Below are positions 18,076 to 28,765 of a stretch of 64,000 bases of DNA, piece by piece. The position numbers were made by a program, and so were the translations under genes. The notes below the pieces were generated by a model. It made no database searches, was not told the DNA's origin, and saw only the letters and a list, made by a program, of their open reading frames with translations. Within the stretch, counting starts at the first letter, position 1; each line of letters begins with the position of its first letter. This DNA is from Nitrincola tibetensis (lineage in GTDB: Bacteria; Pseudomonadota; Gammaproteobacteria; Pseudomonadales; Balneatricaceae), in the NCBI RefSeq assembly GCF_003284585.1, contig NZ_QKRX01000017.1, positions 1-64,000 of the forward strand, read 5' to 3'.

Positions 18076-20343
18076 CTAGTTATCGGGTTCCTCATAATCA
18101 CCACGAACATCTGTATTGGTGCGTGCTTTATCAGCATCAACATCGCTATTTAAGGAGCGTTGCTGCGATGAAGGCATTTTGACAATATTGATCGGTGCCG
18201 GTGGTGCAGATCCGTCTTTGTTTTGTCCGAAGTAAACAGTCAGATGCGGGAAAGGAATTTCCACACCAGCTGCATCAAGATGGCGCTTAACTAAGCGGTT
18301 ATAGGCTCTGCCCACACCCCATTGTGATCCTGGTAATGTTTTTATTCGAACTCGAATGTTAACTGCATTATCTCCAAACTCGGTAATACCCTGTACTTCA
18401 AGTTCGTCCATTATGACGGCTTGCATGTCGGAATCAGTCATTAACTCATCAAAAGCTTCTCTTAAGCGGGCAATGACTTCATCCGTGTCTTCACGATAGG
18501 CAACACCATATTCGCCCACGTGGTAGCCAAAGCCTCTCATGTAGTTCGACACGCTTGTAATGGATGAAAAAGGGATGAGGTGGTATGTACCAAAACGATC
18601 TCGTAAGCCTAGTGAGCGAATGGTTAGATTTTCGGCAGTGCCTGTAATTCCATCTGCAGTGACAACATCACCCGTATTAATGGCATTTTCTAACTGAATA
18701 AATACCCCAGTGATGACATCTTTAACCAAGGTTTGAGCTCCAAAACCTATAGCTAAACCAATAACACCTGCACCGGCGATTAATGGGCCAATATTAATGC
18801 CAAGCTCAGCTAAGGTTATCATCGCAGTTAAAACGGTTAAGCTGATCATGACTGCGTTGCGAAAAAGCGTGAGTAGTGTTTTTTCTCTAGCGCTGGGTTC
18901 GCCTGATCCTGTGTTAGGATTTAATCTGTGTTCAACCCAGCTGGCAAAGGCAATCCAGAGTAACTTAGATATAATTAAAATTAACGCAACACTAAGCATC
19001 ATGCTAACAAAGCGTGTACCACTGCTTGATGCTAGCCATGTATTCAGGTTGAACAAACCCCAAGCATCCAAAATCAACGCCATGACGATCAGCATAATCA
19101 CTAAGCGAATGATCTTCAGTGATGTCGGTATGAAGCCATTTAGACGTGCTTCAAGTGCGGGAAACCGTAATTTTGTTTCTTCAGGAATGCGAATTTGTCT
19201 GGAAATAATTTGAGTTAATAGTGCAGAGATGAATAGCCCTGAGCCGACAGCTATTAAAGTTTGTAAGCTGGCTTGTAACATAATAGGAAGTGCATCTTCT
19301 GGTCTGATAACCGTTACCAGTAAAAGACCTGCAAAGTAGGCAATTGAAATGACATGCCAGCTACGGGCAAGCATATTCAGTAATACTGTCGTAAATGCAA
19401 AATCTGCTTCTTCTGCGCGTGCTTTAATTTGAGAAGATACACGTGCTTTATTTTGCATGATGATGGCAAATGCATAAGTGAATGCCACGAGCATAATCAA
19501 CAAGCTCACGAAACGCCCTAAAACGGGGGTCAGGTGAAAGTTGATAACTGGGACCAGTAACAGCATGCCATAACCAATAAAGCCGCTTAAGCGGGCGATC
19601 CAAGTGTTCCAGTACGCAGAGGTCTCTGCACACATGGGTAAAAGACGTAAACCATCAAACCTTGATGAAAACACCATACGGACAATGGCTTTAAAGGCTT
19701 CAATTAAAAGAAAAGCATTCAAAAACAATGATTGAGTCGAGTCCATGCCACCCAGTTCACCGACAAGCAGTAGCGCTACACCGTAGCCTGCAACCCAAGC
19801 CAAGCCGACAGCAAAGAGATCTGCTACAGCGGCAAATACAACCGCAAATAAGCGCACTAATAATGGAGCAAAAACACTGCTTCGCGTTGTCCAGCCGTCA
19901 GCCATTCGAAACAATGGAATAAGAAGTCTACGAAGGATAAAAAAGCTTAAGAGGGTTGCTAAAATTACATAACCAAGATTCAATACGCTCAGGATGATTG
20001 TCGCCCAATCAATCGACGATCCTTCATCTGTTAAGCTATTCAGGGCATCTACGCCTGATATAACTTGGCTGACCAGTTCTTCAGCTATAAATTGTGTTTG
20101 ATTTGCAATTTGACGCGCCAAGGAAACGTTGTCCCCTGACGCATCGATTGCTGCTTCTTCAGGTGGCGTGGCCAATGTTCGTAAATCTTGAATAAGCTGT
20201 GCTCTGAGAGCATCATTTTCAAGTAAGGCAGCTAATGCTTCGTAAGATTGGCTTTCTTCCGTTTCAGCTTTGACGGATGAAAAGGTAGTCAATATCAATG
20301 CAAAGGATAATAAGCAGCGACATAGCCAAATATTTATTTGCAA
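18076..20343 (-). CDS. YbiO-like mechanosensitive channel (MscS family)
   Basis: 755 residues, similar in length and layout to E. coli YbiO (741). A signal peptide ends near SSVKA, followed by a periplasmic segment, many membrane helices, and the MscS pore and beta domain (GAGVIGLAIGFGAQTLVKDVITGVFI). It releases solutes on sudden osmotic down-shift. The start is unusual: a TTG at 20343, supported by AGGAGG five bases before it and by the signal peptide it begins. The nearby ATG leads to a quick stop. It begins 14 bases after the rnfE stop, so it is probably co-transcribed with the rnf operon. Confidence 0.88.
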   Translation of the reverse strand: MQINIWLCRCLLSFALILTTFSSVKAETEESQSYEALAALLENDALRAQLIQDLRTLATPPEEAAIDASGDNVSLARQIANQTQFIAEELVSQVISGVDALNSLTDEGSSIDWATIILSVLNLGYVILATLLSFFILRRLLIPLFRMADGWTTRSSVFAPLLVRLFAVVFAAVADLFAVGLAWVAGYGVALLLVGELGGMDSTQSLFLNAFLLIEAFKAIVRMVFSSRFDGLRLLPMCAETSAYWNTWIARLSGFIGYGMLLLVPVINFHLTPVLGRFVSLLIMLVAFTYAFAIIMQNKARVSSQIKARAEEADFAFTTVLLNMLARSWHVISIAYFAGLLLVTVIRPEDALPIMLQASLQTLIAVGSGLFISALLTQIISRQIRIPEETKLRFPALEARLNGFIPTSLKIIRLVIMLIVMALILDAWGLFNLNTWLASSSGTRFVSMMLSVALILIISKLLWIAFASWVEHRLNPNTGSGEPSAREKTLLTLFRNAVMISLTVLTAMITLAELGINIGPLIAGAGVIGLAIGFGAQTLVKDVITGVFIQLENAINTGDVVTADGITGTAENLTIRSLGLRDRFGTYHLIPFSSITSVSNYMRGFGYHVGEYGVAYREDTDEVIARLREAFDELMTDSDMQAVIMDELEVQGITEFGDNAVNIRVRIKTLPGSQWGVGRAYNRLVKRHLDAAGVEIPFPHLTVYFGQNKDGSAPPAPINIVKMPSSQQRSLNSDVDADKARTNTDVRGDYEEPDN

Positions 20344-20357
20344 AACATCCTCCTGGA

Positions 20358-21065
20358 TCAGCCTGTTATTCGCACTCGCTTAGAACCGGCTGAAGTGGTT
20401 TCGAGACTTTGCGCAGAAATTGCGCGATTTTTTAAATGCAAATCGATTCTATTCTTCAAGGCGATCAGTAGGCCAAGTCCTACAAATGCGCCTGGTGGCA
20501 AGGCTGCAAACAGAAATCCGCGATACTCTTCAATGAGAGTTATCTGCCAGTTCTGTGCTATGTCACCGAAGATTAGATGCATATTGCTGAAGAGTGTACC
20601 AAAAGCAATGGCTTCGCGCATGGCTCCCAGCAAAATCAATACAAGTGTGAAGCCGATTCCCATCATTAAACCATCGACTGTAGAGTCAAGAACTGTGTTT
20701 TTTGAAGCGAAGGCATCGGCTCGACCCATGATGGCGCAGTTAGTTACGATCAATGGAATAAAAATTCCCAAGATTAGATAAAGCTCATAAGTAAAGGCTT
20801 GCATCAGTAACTCAATAGCCGTCACAAAGGCGGCTATGATCATGACAAATATAGGTAAGCGAACGGATTCAGGGACTTGATTGCGAAACGCTGAGACCGT
20901 TAAGTTGGAGCCAACCAGTACAACAATGCTCGCAATGCCTAAGCCAATCGCATTGACTACCGTGCCAGTCACGGCAAGTAGAGGACATAAGCCTAAGAGT
21001 TGGACTAGCGCTGGATTGTTTGTCCAGAGTCCATCTTTAACAATTTTGTTCAAGTCAGTTGCCAT
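20358..21065 (-). CDS. rnfE: Rnf/Rsx electron transport complex subunit E
   Basis: 235 residues, all membrane. The N-terminus ([22 protein letters not shown]) matches the RnfE/RsxE family, with conserved cysteines of the RnfA/RnfE pair in GLCPLL and ITNCAIMGR-like segments. It is paired with RnfA in the membrane of the complex that couples ferredoxin and NAD(H) electron transfer to ion movement. Last of six rnf genes; it overlaps rnfG by 11 bases. Confidence 0.96.
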   Translation of the reverse strand: MATDLNKIVKDGLWTNNPALVQLLGLCPLLAVTGTVVNAIGLGIASIVVLVGSNLTVSAFRNQVPESVRLPIFVMIIAAFVTAIELLMQAFTYELYLILGIFIPLIVTNCAIMGRADAFASKNTVLDSTVDGLMMGIGFTLVLILLGAMREAIAFGTLFSNMHLIFGDIAQNWQITLIEEYRGFLFAALPPGAFVGLGLLIALKNRIDLHLKNRAISAQSLETTSAGSKRVRITG

Positions 21066-21708
21066 TACGAGCCTCGTTTAATTGGGTGTCTTGAGTAGGC
21101 AAGGATAAAAAATCGATGCGTCGTTGCTCGAAGGTTTGTAAAGTACGAGAGACCATTCGAACAACGGCTCTCGGTGTGATAGTTGCTCCGGTAAATTGAT
21201 CGAAATCACCACCATCTTTTCGAACATTCCAACGATAGGCTTCCTGAATTTGGTAGTGAGCGTTGTTAAAATCAAGAATCCAGTTCGATTTTGCCAGTTC
21301 GATCTTATCTCCAAGTCCGGGTGTTTCTTTGTGTGACAAAACACGAACACCTGCTACGCGTCCATCTTGCCATATGCCTACCAGCATCTCGATATCACCA
21401 CTGTAGCCATCCTGAGCAGTTACCGGAATAATAACGCCTTTAACTTCTTGGTTTTGTATGGCTCGAAAAATCGTAACTGAGGTAGGAGCACCCAATTCAG
21501 GTAAGTTCATTTCCCAAGTATTCAAATGTAAGTTTTCATCAAGGCTACGAGGAATAATTTCGTATAGTGCACGTGCTTGGTGTTCTTGGTGATTGCTCTC
21601 GATTTTATCTCGAGTTAAGACCTGAGTGGTTGCGATCAGTCCTGCGGTTACGGCCGCAAAAATCGAGATGCCCAGTACGCTTTTGCGAATGCTATGGCTT
21701 AAATCCAT
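21055..21708 (-). CDS. rnfG: Rnf/Rsx electron transport complex subunit G
   Basis: 217 residues. One N-terminal membrane anchor (about 10-32) is followed by a periplasmic FMN-binding domain. The flavin attachment motif is seen as [12 protein letters not shown], where the second Thr carries covalent FMN. The gene sits between rnfD and rnfE, sharing a base with rnfD's stop and overlapping rnfE by 11 bases. Confidence 0.96.
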   Translation of the reverse strand: MDLSHSIRKSVLGISIFAAVTAGLIATTQVLTRDKIESNHQEHQARALYEIIPRSLDENLHLNTWEMNLPELGAPTSVTIFRAIQNQEVKGVIIPVTAQDGYSGDIEMLVGIWQDGRVAGVRVLSHKETPGLGDKIELAKSNWILDFNNAHYQIQEAYRWNVRKDGGDFDQFTGATITPRAVVRMVSRTLQTFEQRRIDFLSLPTQDTQLNEARNGN

Positions 21709-22766
21709 TAACGACTACCTCCGCGAGTTGAGGTTGATTGTTTGTGGCCATAGCTGCGCGGTTGAGTGTATTGGTCAATAAAAGGGGCTGATAGATTCAT
21801 CAATAATACAGCGAAAGCCACTGCATCAGGGTAGTTCCCCCAGGTTCGAATGACGTAAATCAAAATGCCAAGACCAATGCCAAAGACGATTTTACCCTTA
21901 TTGCTGGTTGCACCTGAGACAGGATCAGTGGCTATAAAAAAGGCCCCCATCATCGTTGCTCCCACACCCAAGTGCACAAAAGGGTCTGCAAAGTTGGATG
22001 GATCTCCACCGTAAAATAGACTTGCTAGGATAAATAAGGTGACTAGCATCGATAAAGGGGCATGCCAAGTCATAATCTTTCGATAAATAAGAAAAATGCC
22101 GCCCATGAGCCACGCGGCGCTGACTCCGTACCATGCAAATACTGCTTGGCTGAGTACGTCAGATGAGCGCCAAATTTCTTCCGTGGTGAGGCTGCCTTTA
22201 TGCTTTAACACTTCTAAGGGGGTTGCTCCCGTAAAGGCATCAAGTGACAGCGCTTGGGGTGAGTTAAAGATAATTGCAAGTGTTTGTGAGAAGCTAGGTA
22301 GTGCTTGCCAAGAGTCGCCTAAGAGCACAAAAGGGGCGTTCCATTGTGTCATTTCGATTGGAAATGAAATCAATAAAAGTGCATAGGCTACCATGGCTGG
22401 ATTAAAAGGATTTTGGCCTAACCCCCCATACAGGTGCTTCGCAATGACAATCGCGCTAAACATGCCAACAGCTGTTATCCACCACGGTGCCATAGGTGGG
22501 ATGGCAAGCGCGAGTAGGACAGCCGTTACTAATGCGCTGCCATCACTTAGAAAAAAGCGTAATGAGCGTTGTCTTAAATATAAAGCGAAGGCTTCAAAAA
22601 TGAGCGCAAACGTACAGGCTAAAAAGATGTGTATTAGGCTTCCCCAGCCAAAAAAGAAAGTGAGCGCCAAGAGAGCAGGGAGCATTGCGACCAACACGAG
22701 TCGCATGACGCGAGCAGTTGAGTTAGCCTTTGATACATGGGGTGAACTTAAATGAATGAGTGCCAT
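21708..22766 (-). CDS. rnfD: Rnf/Rsx electron transport complex subunit D
   Basis: 352 residues from the ATG at 22766, the same length as E. coli RsxD. The frame is open 10 codons further upstream ([10 protein letters not shown]...), but that lies inside rnfC and matches no family start. Membrane protein with about ten helices. Covalent FMN site in AFTGATPLEV. The start overlaps the rnfC stop by one base (TAATG), typical of translational coupling. Confidence 0.95.
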   Translation of the reverse strand: MALIHLSSPHVSKANSTARVMRLVLVAMLPALLALTFFFGWGSLIHIFLACTFALIFEAFALYLRQRSLRFFLSDGSALVTAVLLALAIPPMAPWWITAVGMFSAIVIAKHLYGGLGQNPFNPAMVAYALLLISFPIEMTQWNAPFVLLGDSWQALPSFSQTLAIIFNSPQALSLDAFTGATPLEVLKHKGSLTTEEIWRSSDVLSQAVFAWYGVSAAWLMGGIFLIYRKIMTWHAPLSMLVTLFILASLFYGGDPSNFADPFVHLGVGATMMGAFFIATDPVSGATSNKGKIVFGIGLGILIYVIRTWGNYPDAVAFAVLLMNLSAPFIDQYTQPRSYGHKQSTSTRGGSR

Positions 22767-24469
22767 TAGCTTTGCTCTCCGCCTGCGTCTATCCAAGCTT
22801 GTTGTGCTTCATTGGCTTTTTGCTCTAACAGTAGGATCGTTGTTTCCAACTTGTCTATTCCTTCTAAGCCTTTCTCTCGCGCATTTTTTAGAGCATCGTT
22901 CGCTTTCTTCAGTTTTGTCCGTGCAACTGATGCAGCCGTTTTAAGTTGCTTGATTTGAGCCGCTTTTTCTTCATCAGAGTTCAACTCCTTTGGTGTGGCT
23001 TCAGCAAGTTTACGTTCGGCTTGCTGTTTTGCAGCGGCCTCGGCTCGCTCTTTTCTTCGTAACTCTTTCTCCGCAGCTTCTCGCTCTAGGCGAGCTTGTC
23101 TAGCTTCAAAGCGAATGCGTGCATGGGAGGCTTTTTGCTGTTCAAACTCTTCAGTGCGAATTTCAGACTTTGCAAAACGATAGTGCTGCACGAGTGGAAT
23201 ATTGCTCGGGCAAACATAGGCGCAGGCACCACACTCAATGCAGTCAAATAAATTGTGTTGTTTCGCTTTGTCGAACTCTCGGCCCTGAGCAAACCAGAAG
23301 AGTTGTTGGGGCAAAAGAGAGGCTGGGCAAACCTGCTCACACATACCGCAACGTATACAGGGTTGTGCTGGCAAAGCAGGAGGCATTTCATCTTCGGTAG
23401 CGGCAATGATGCAATTGGTTGTTTTGATAACAGGTATGCGTTCATCATTGACGCCAATGCCCATCATTGGGCCGCCCATTACTAGGCGAAATAGAGTCGT
23501 GCGGTTGACCTCAGCGGCTTCAAGCAGTGTTGTAAAGGGTGTGCCAATTAGGACTTCATAGTTTTGGCGGTGGCCTAGCGCGTAGCCAGTTAGAGTCACG
23601 ACGCGAGAAATTAAAGGCTCGCCTTTAAAAACAGCTCGGTAAATTGCCGCGGTAGTTCCAACGTTCTGGCAGACAATGCCTATGTCGGCAGGTATTGAGC
23701 CTGAAGGAACTTCGATTCCTGTGAGAAGCTGTATTAATTGCTTTTCGCCGCCAGATGGGTATTTGGTTGGCACAACACAGATGTCAATATTTAATGTTGA
23801 TGCGCGCAGGGCCTGGTCCAACGCTTTGATCGCTTGAGGCTTATTGTCTTCAATTCCTATAAGTATGTGGCTAGGCTTTAGGAGGTGCGCAATAATTTCT
23901 ATACCCGCTAAGATCTCATCACTGCGTTCTCTCATCAGGGCATCGTCAGCGGTAATATAGGGTTCGCACTCGGCCGCATTAATGATTAGGGTGTTGATAA
24001 TGTGATCATCACCTAAGTGCAGTTTTACATCTGTCGGAAATCCGGCCCCACCAAGCCCTGCAATGCCTAAATCTCGAATGTGATTAATCAAATCCATTTT
24101 ATTCATGGATAGGTAATCAGCAATCGGCGATAGGGTGGACCATTCGTCTAAACCATCGGTGTCAATTACAATGCAGTCTGACTCTAGGCCCGATGCGTGA
24201 GGAACGGGTTGGGGTCCTATGTAAGTTATAACACCCGAACTCGGCGCGTGGAGTGAGCTGCTGATTCGGCCGTTGGCCTCTGCAATTTTTTGCCCCTTAA
24301 GCACTCGCTCGCCTATCGCAACGCAGGGAAGTGCCGCTTTTCCTATGTGTTGCTGTAAGGGCAAAATGAGCTGAGCAGGAATAGGGGCTAAGCGTATATT
24401 CGCCCCTAAAGATTGTTTTTTATTTTCGGGTGGATGGATGCCACCATGAAAGCTGAAAATCCGGCTCAT
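22766..24469 (-). CDS. rnfC: Rnf/Rsx electron transport complex subunit C
   Basis: 567 residues from the ATG at 24469, which overlaps the rnfB stop by 4 bases (ATGA); the longer frame lies inside rnfB. It starts [18 protein letters not shown] flavin/NADH-binding SLBB-type region (about 1-350) is followed by two [4Fe-4S] motifs, [15 protein letters not shown] and [15 protein letters not shown]. The last 130 residues are an Ala/Glu/Lys/Arg-rich coiled coil, a common C-terminal extension in gammaproteobacterial RnfC. Confidence 0.96.
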   Translation of the reverse strand: MSRIFSFHGGIHPPENKKQSLGANIRLAPIPAQLILPLQQHIGKAALPCVAIGERVLKGQKIAEANGRISSSLHAPSSGVITYIGPQPVPHASGLESDCIVIDTDGLDEWSTLSPIADYLSMNKMDLINHIRDLGIAGLGGAGFPTDVKLHLGDDHIINTLIINAAECEPYITADDALMRERSDEILAGIEIIAHLLKPSHILIGIEDNKPQAIKALDQALRASTLNIDICVVPTKYPSGGEKQLIQLLTGIEVPSGSIPADIGIVCQNVGTTAAIYRAVFKGEPLISRVVTLTGYALGHRQNYEVLIGTPFTTLLEAAEVNRTTLFRLVMGGPMMGIGVNDERIPVIKTTNCIIAATEDEMPPALPAQPCIRCGMCEQVCPASLLPQQLFWFAQGREFDKAKQHNLFDCIECGACAYVCPSNIPLVQHYRFAKSEIRTEEFEQQKASHARIRFEARQARLEREAAEKELRRKERAEAAAKQQAERKLAEATPKELNSDEEKAAQIKQLKTAASVARTKLKKANDALKNAREKGLEGIDKLETTILLLEQKANEAQQAWIDAGGEQS

Positions 24470-25068
24470 TGGCTTGCTCCCTGAAGAAGTTGGCCACGTC
24501 CTCTGTCTGTCAGAATAAGGGATGGATCTGAGACGGGGGCTGGCCACTTCCAGTTGGCGGGTGTGACAGGTAACGGAATCATATCAATGCAGTCGACAGG
24601 GCAGGGTTCAACGCAAAGGTCGCAACCCGTACATTCGCTGACAATCACGGTATGCATTTGTTTAGCGGCTCCCAATATTGCATCTACAGGGCAAGCTTGA
24701 ATGCACTTAGTGCATCCTATGCATTCGTCTTCACGGATGTAGGCGACTGTTTTCGGCTTTTCTTCGCCATGCTCAGCATCAAGAGGAATAGCTTCTAAAT
24801 CCAGTAAGTCAGCCAGAGCATCAATTGTGTTTTGTCCACCAGGCGGGCATTTGTTGATTGAATCTCCATCAGCAATGGCTTGTGCATAGGGCTTACAGCC
24901 TGGGTAGCCGCATTGACCGCATTGTGTTTGAGGGAGAAGGGCATCAATCTGTTCGACAATTGGGTCGCCTTCCACACGGAAGCGAACCGCTGCAAACCCC
25001 AAAATAATGCCAAAAACGGAGGCTAAGGCCAATAAAACCACTACTGCTATAAGTATAGAGCTCATCAT
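24466..25068 (-). CDS. rnfB: Rnf/Rsx electron transport complex subunit B
   Basis: 200 residues. One N-terminal membrane helix ([20 protein letters not shown]) is followed by a [13 protein letters not shown]-type iron-sulfur motif and two [4Fe-4S] ferredoxin motifs ([16 protein letters not shown] and [16 protein letters not shown]). It receives electrons from ferredoxin. It lies 9 bases after rnfA. The start could be either of the two leading methionines. Confidence 0.96.
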   Translation of the reverse strand: MMSSILIAVVVLLALASVFGIILGFAAVRFRVEGDPIVEQIDALLPQTQCGQCGYPGCKPYAQAIADGDSINKCPPGGQNTIDALADLLDLEAIPLDAEHGEEKPKTVAYIREDECIGCTKCIQACPVDAILGAAKQMHTVIVSECTGCDLCVEPCPVDCIDMIPLPVTPANWKWPAPVSDPSLILTDRGRGQLLQGASQ

Positions 25069-25077
25069 GCGTGTGCC

Positions 25078-25659
25078 TTAAAATTTGACCAAGCCAGTGA
25101 AGCCCATGAAAGCGAGGGACATTAGGCCCGCGGTGACCATGCCGATTGCCGCACCTCGGAAGGTGACGGGCACATCCGCAACCGCAATGCGTTCGCGCAT
25201 GGCGGAGAAAAGAACTAAGGCTAGAGAAAAGCCGACAGCGGCTCCAAAACCGTATGCGATTGACTGGATAAAGTCGTTTTGTTTCTGAATATTGAGCAGC
25301 GCAACGCCCAGGACTGCACAGTTCGTTGTAATTAAAGGCAAGAAAATGCCCAGCAGTTTATGCAGCAGTGGGCTGGTTTTGTGGACAACCATTTCAGTAA
25401 ATTGTACAACCACCGCGATGACGAGGATGAACGAAATTGTGCGTAAATACACCAGATCAAAGGGCATTAATACGTATTGATACACCAAGTAACTACAAAC
25501 AGATGCTAAGGTCAGTACAAAGGTGGTGGCTAGGGACATGCCCATGGCTGTTTCAAGCTTATTTGAGACGCCCATGAATGGACACAACCCTAAGAATTGC
25601 ACCAATACAAAGTTATTGACTAACACCGTGCTAATCAAGATAAGCAAAAAATCAGTCAT
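25078..25659 (-). CDS. rnfA: Rnf/Rsx electron transport complex subunit A
   Basis: 193 residues, the normal length, six membrane helices. The N-terminus ([24 protein letters not shown]) and [11 protein letters not shown] carry the conserved cysteines shared with RnfE. First gene of the rnf operon. The 171-base gap before it must hold the operon promoter; no consensus box was identified there. Confidence 0.96.
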   Translation of the reverse strand: MTDFLLILISTVLVNNFVLVQFLGLCPFMGVSNKLETAMGMSLATTFVLTLASVCSYLVYQYVLMPFDLVYLRTISFILVIAVVVQFTEMVVHKTSPLLHKLLGIFLPLITTNCAVLGVALLNIQKQNDFIQSIAYGFGAAVGFSLALVLFSAMRERIAVADVPVTFRGAAIGMVTAGLMSLAFMGFTGLVKF

Positions 25660-25789
25660 AGTGGTTATCAGCTAATCCGAAAGTCGAGAAGTAAAGTGTG
25701 ATATTTGAATCAAATCATCAATAGTAACGTTATACCCTGTCGATGCATTGATTTTGCGCAGACTTCATTACTTTTGCTGGCGGATTATA

Positions 25790-25823
25790 CCGTATCAAGG
25801 AAGCCAACTCATCCCTGATACGG
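25790..25823 (-). terminator. Hairpin downstream of cysN
   Basis: CCGTATCA (25790-25797) pairs perfectly with TGATACGG (25816-25823), with two further G-C pairs after one mismatch. It lies 8 bases beyond the cysN stop. No strong T-run follows, so termination here is likely but not classical. Confidence 0.5.
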
Positions 25824-25830
25824 ATTTAAA

Positions 25831-27498
25831 TCACACAATCAATCGTAAGATGTTAGTTACCTGAGTATCTAACTGACTCTCTGAGTCAAGTGTAAGAGTG
25901 GTGGCTTGATCAAACGGTATGTCCACGTTGGTTAAAACAATGAAACCGGTTTCAAGCAGCGAAGATGCCAGAAGTTTGATTGCTTCTGGGGATGCTGAGT
26001 GCGTATCTGCGTCTAGTAGATAAACAAAATGACCACGCTCAAACAGGGCTTTTTCTAACGTAAATAGCACGCTTCGTGCAGTGTCTTTGTTTGTGCTGTT
26101 GAGTTGGATTAATTGAGCAGATTGTCCTAAGCGCTTGCTCCATAAGTCAGGGGTGAGCGCGCGGGTGTGCGTGAGACTGAACTCAGGATTTTCGTTGTCT
26201 GAAGAAAGAATCATACCCGCTGCAACAGTTCGGTGAGTCAATCTGTCGACTAGAATAAAAGAGCCAGTTCCTTTGTGTTGATGGTAATCGTCGGCCACTG
26301 TGCTTTGTTCAAGTTGAATTTCAACTTTGGCAATTTCATTGAGCTCAAGCCCTGCAGCGGGGGAGTGGGCCAGGGTGTTTACATCAATTTTGTGATGAAT
26401 GCGCGTTACTTTGCCTGTTTGACGGCGAGTCGCAAGCTTAACCTCATAGTCTTTAAGTGTATTAAGAGGTGTCTCATCCATCCAGACTAGGTGAGCACTA
26501 AATGCTTGACGTGCTTTAGGTACTTTATCTGCGAGGACTAACAAGTCGCCTCTAGAGATATCAATCTCATCGTCTAGGGTCAGGGTTACAGCCATTGGAG
26601 CGAAAGCTTCTGTTAACTCGCCATCCCAAGTGACAATTGATTTTACGCGGCTGGTTTTGCCCGAGGGTAAAACAGCGACTTCATCACCGACTCGAACAAT
26701 GCCAGAAGTGAGTGTTCCGCAGTAGCCACGGAAGTTAAGGTGCGGACGATTGACATACTGGACAGGAAAGCGCAATTCATCAAAATTTTGATCCTGTGCG
26801 ATTTCAATGGATTCCAGTTGCTCCATCAACGGCTCACCTGTAAACCAAGGCATATGCTCAGATGGGTTGACGACGTTATCACCATTTAATGCGGAAATAG
26901 GAGCAAAATGGATATCCGGCAGATTTAGGTCTTTAGCAAACGCCAAATAATCTGCTTTGATTTCGTTGAAGCGTTCTTCGCTGTAGTCCACTAGATCCAT
27001 TTTGTTGATGGCAACGATCGTGTGGCGAATGCCCAGAAGCGAGACGATAAAGCTATGACGGCGCGTTTGCACTTGAACGCCGTGGCGCGCATCAATCAAA
27101 ATAATGGCTAGGTCGCAAGTGGATGCGCCTGTTGCCATGTTGCGTGTGTACTGCTCGTGCCCTGGTGTGTCGGCAATGATGAACTTACGCTTAGACGTCG
27201 AAAAGTAACGGTAGGCAACGTCAATAGTGATACCTTGCTCTCGCTCAGCTTGCAAACCATCGACCAGAAGGGCTAGATCGATTGCTTCGCCAGTGGTGCC
27301 CACTTTTTTGCTATCGTGCGTGATGGCCGCCAGTTGATCTTCGTAGATCATTTTGGAATCGTGGAGCAAACGCCCAATTAAAGTTGACTTTCCATCATCC
27401 ACGCTGCCGCAGGTTAGTAACCTAAGTAATTCTTTGTTTTCATGTTGATGAAGGTAGTGCTTAATATCGGTGGCAATTAAATCGCTTTGATGACTCAT
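25831..27498 (-). CDS. cysN: Sulfate adenylyltransferase subunit 1 (GTPase)
   Basis: 555 residues. The GTPase region shows [15 protein letters not shown] (P-loop), [11 protein letters not shown] and [11 protein letters not shown], followed by EF-Tu-like beta domains. With CysD it makes APS from sulfate and ATP, driven by GTP hydrolysis. The C-terminal 90 residues or so ([12 protein letters not shown]... to the end) look like a remnant of an APS-kinase-like region, but the kinase P-loop is absent, so it should not phosphorylate APS. This fits the APS-type CysH at 30.9 kb. It follows cysD by 12 bases. Confidence 0.93.
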   Translation of the reverse strand: MSHQSDLIATDIKHYLHQHENKELLRLLTCGSVDDGKSTLIGRLLHDSKMIYEDQLAAITHDSKKVGTTGEAIDLALLVDGLQAEREQGITIDVAYRYFSTSKRKFIIADTPGHEQYTRNMATGASTCDLAIILIDARHGVQVQTRRHSFIVSLLGIRHTIVAINKMDLVDYSEERFNEIKADYLAFAKDLNLPDIHFAPISALNGDNVVNPSEHMPWFTGEPLMEQLESIEIAQDQNFDELRFPVQYVNRPHLNFRGYCGTLTSGIVRVGDEVAVLPSGKTSRVKSIVTWDGELTEAFAPMAVTLTLDDEIDISRGDLLVLADKVPKARQAFSAHLVWMDETPLNTLKDYEVKLATRRQTGKVTRIHHKIDVNTLAHSPAAGLELNEIAKVEIQLEQSTVADDYHQHKGTGSFILVDRLTHRTVAAGMILSSDNENPEFSLTHTRALTPDLWSKRLGQSAQLIQLNSTNKDTARSVLFTLEKALFERGHFVYLLDADTHSASPEAIKLLASSLLETGFIVLTNVDIPFDQATTLTLDSESQLDTQVTNILRLIV

Positions 27499-27510
27499 TT
27501 CATAATCCTC

Positions 27511-28428
27511 TTAGAAGTAGCCTTCCATTTTCTTTTGCTCCATTGACCCGGCGCCGTCGTGGTCAATCGCTCTACCTTGACGCTCAGATGTCGTGGCAAG
27601 GAGCATTTCTTGAATGATTTCTTCCAGTGAGTCTGCTTCTGACTCAACGGCTCCCGTGAGCGGGTAACAGCCTAGTGTTCTGAAGCGAACTGACTTCATC
27701 ATTGGCGTTTCATTGGGATTAAGAGGCATGCGTTCATCGTCGACCATAATTAGCATGCCATCGCGTTCAACCACTGGGCGTACGGCCGAGTAATACAAGG
27801 GGACGAGATCAATATTTTCTAGGTAGATGTATTGCCAAATATCAAGTTCTGTCCAGTTGGAGAGAGGAAAAACGCGAATGCTTTCACCTTTATCAACACG
27901 AGTATTAAAAATATTCCAAAGCTCAGGTCGTTGATTCTTTGGATCCCAGCGGTGGTTTTTATCACGGAATGAGAAAATTCGTTCTTTTGCGCGTGATTTT
28001 TCTTCGTCACGGCGCGCCCCACCAAAGGCAGCATCAAACTTGTAATGGTTTAGTGCTTGTTTAAGGCTTTGGGTTTTCATAATATCCGTATGCTTTTTGG
28101 AGCCGTGCACAAACGGGCTGATGCCCATCTCAACACCTTCAGGATTGATGTGAACAATTAAGTCCATGCCTGCTTCTTTTGCCATTTTGTCGCGAAACTG
28201 AATCATTTCACGAAACTTCCATGTTGTGTCGACGTGCAATAATGGAAAAGGTGGGGTGCCAGGGTAAAACGCTTTGCGTGCTAAATGAAGCATGACTGAA
28301 GAGTCTTTACCGATGGAATAAAGCATGACAGGGTTGTCAAACTCAGCGGCCACTTCGCGGATGATGTGAATGCTCTCAGCCTCGAGTTGTTTAAGGTGAG
28401 TTAGTCGGTATTCAGGTAATGCTGGCAT
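27511..28428 (-). CDS. cysD: Sulfate adenylyltransferase subunit 2
   Basis: 305 residues. ATP pyrophosphatase motif [14 protein letters not shown], then [11 protein letters not shown] and the family C-terminus ([23 protein letters not shown]-like, ending at the stop). Catalyses formation of APS in the CysDN complex. First gene of cysDN, divergent from cysI across a 337-base gap that probably carries CysB-dependent promoters for both sides. Confidence 0.97.
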   Translation of the reverse strand: MPALPEYRLTHLKQLEAESIHIIREVAAEFDNPVMLYSIGKDSSVMLHLARKAFYPGTPPFPLLHVDTTWKFREMIQFRDKMAKEAGMDLIVHINPEGVEMGISPFVHGSKKHTDIMKTQSLKQALNHYKFDAAFGGARRDEEKSRAKERIFSFRDKNHRWDPKNQRPELWNIFNTRVDKGESIRVFPLSNWTELDIWQYIYLENIDLVPLYYSAVRPVVERDGMLIMVDDERMPLNPNETPMMKSVRFRTLGCYPLTGAVESEADSLEEIIQEMLLATTSERQGRAIDHDGAGSMEQKKMEGYF

Positions 28429-28765
28429 AGCAAGACTCTTCCCTAGGTTATAAGAACGGGTATTTGATGCGTGGGATTATGGTGTATGTTGGATAAAATA
28501 AAAAAGAATAAATAGATATTTTTATATACCATTAAGTAATATGCGATCATTCATATGCGAAGCCTCGCTTATCCTTGTAAGATGGTGAAGGGTTTGGATC
28601 TGAGATGTTCCATGCCAGCGAGTTAGGATACTGTTAACTACTAAATGATCTAATAAAATTCATAATTATTATTTAAAGTTATATTGCTTTCAGAGTACAC
28701 TGGGCAACTGTCTGCTCATTTGAAAGCCTGTCAATGAACACGGGTGTCAGAGGAAATGTGTAATC
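28429..28765. other. 337-base divergent promoter region cysD / cysI
   Basis: No gene is seen. The left half is very AT-rich (about 28490-28550). A TATATT near 28681 may be the cysI -10 box. CysB sites are expected here from the genes on both sides, but the CysB consensus is too loose to place by eye. Confidence 0.5.

Noticed and set aside
25831-27498. CysN as a CysNC fusion with APS kinase
   Set aside because: The C-terminal region has no kinase P-loop (GxxGxGKS), and the CysH here uses APS, so no PAPS step is needed.
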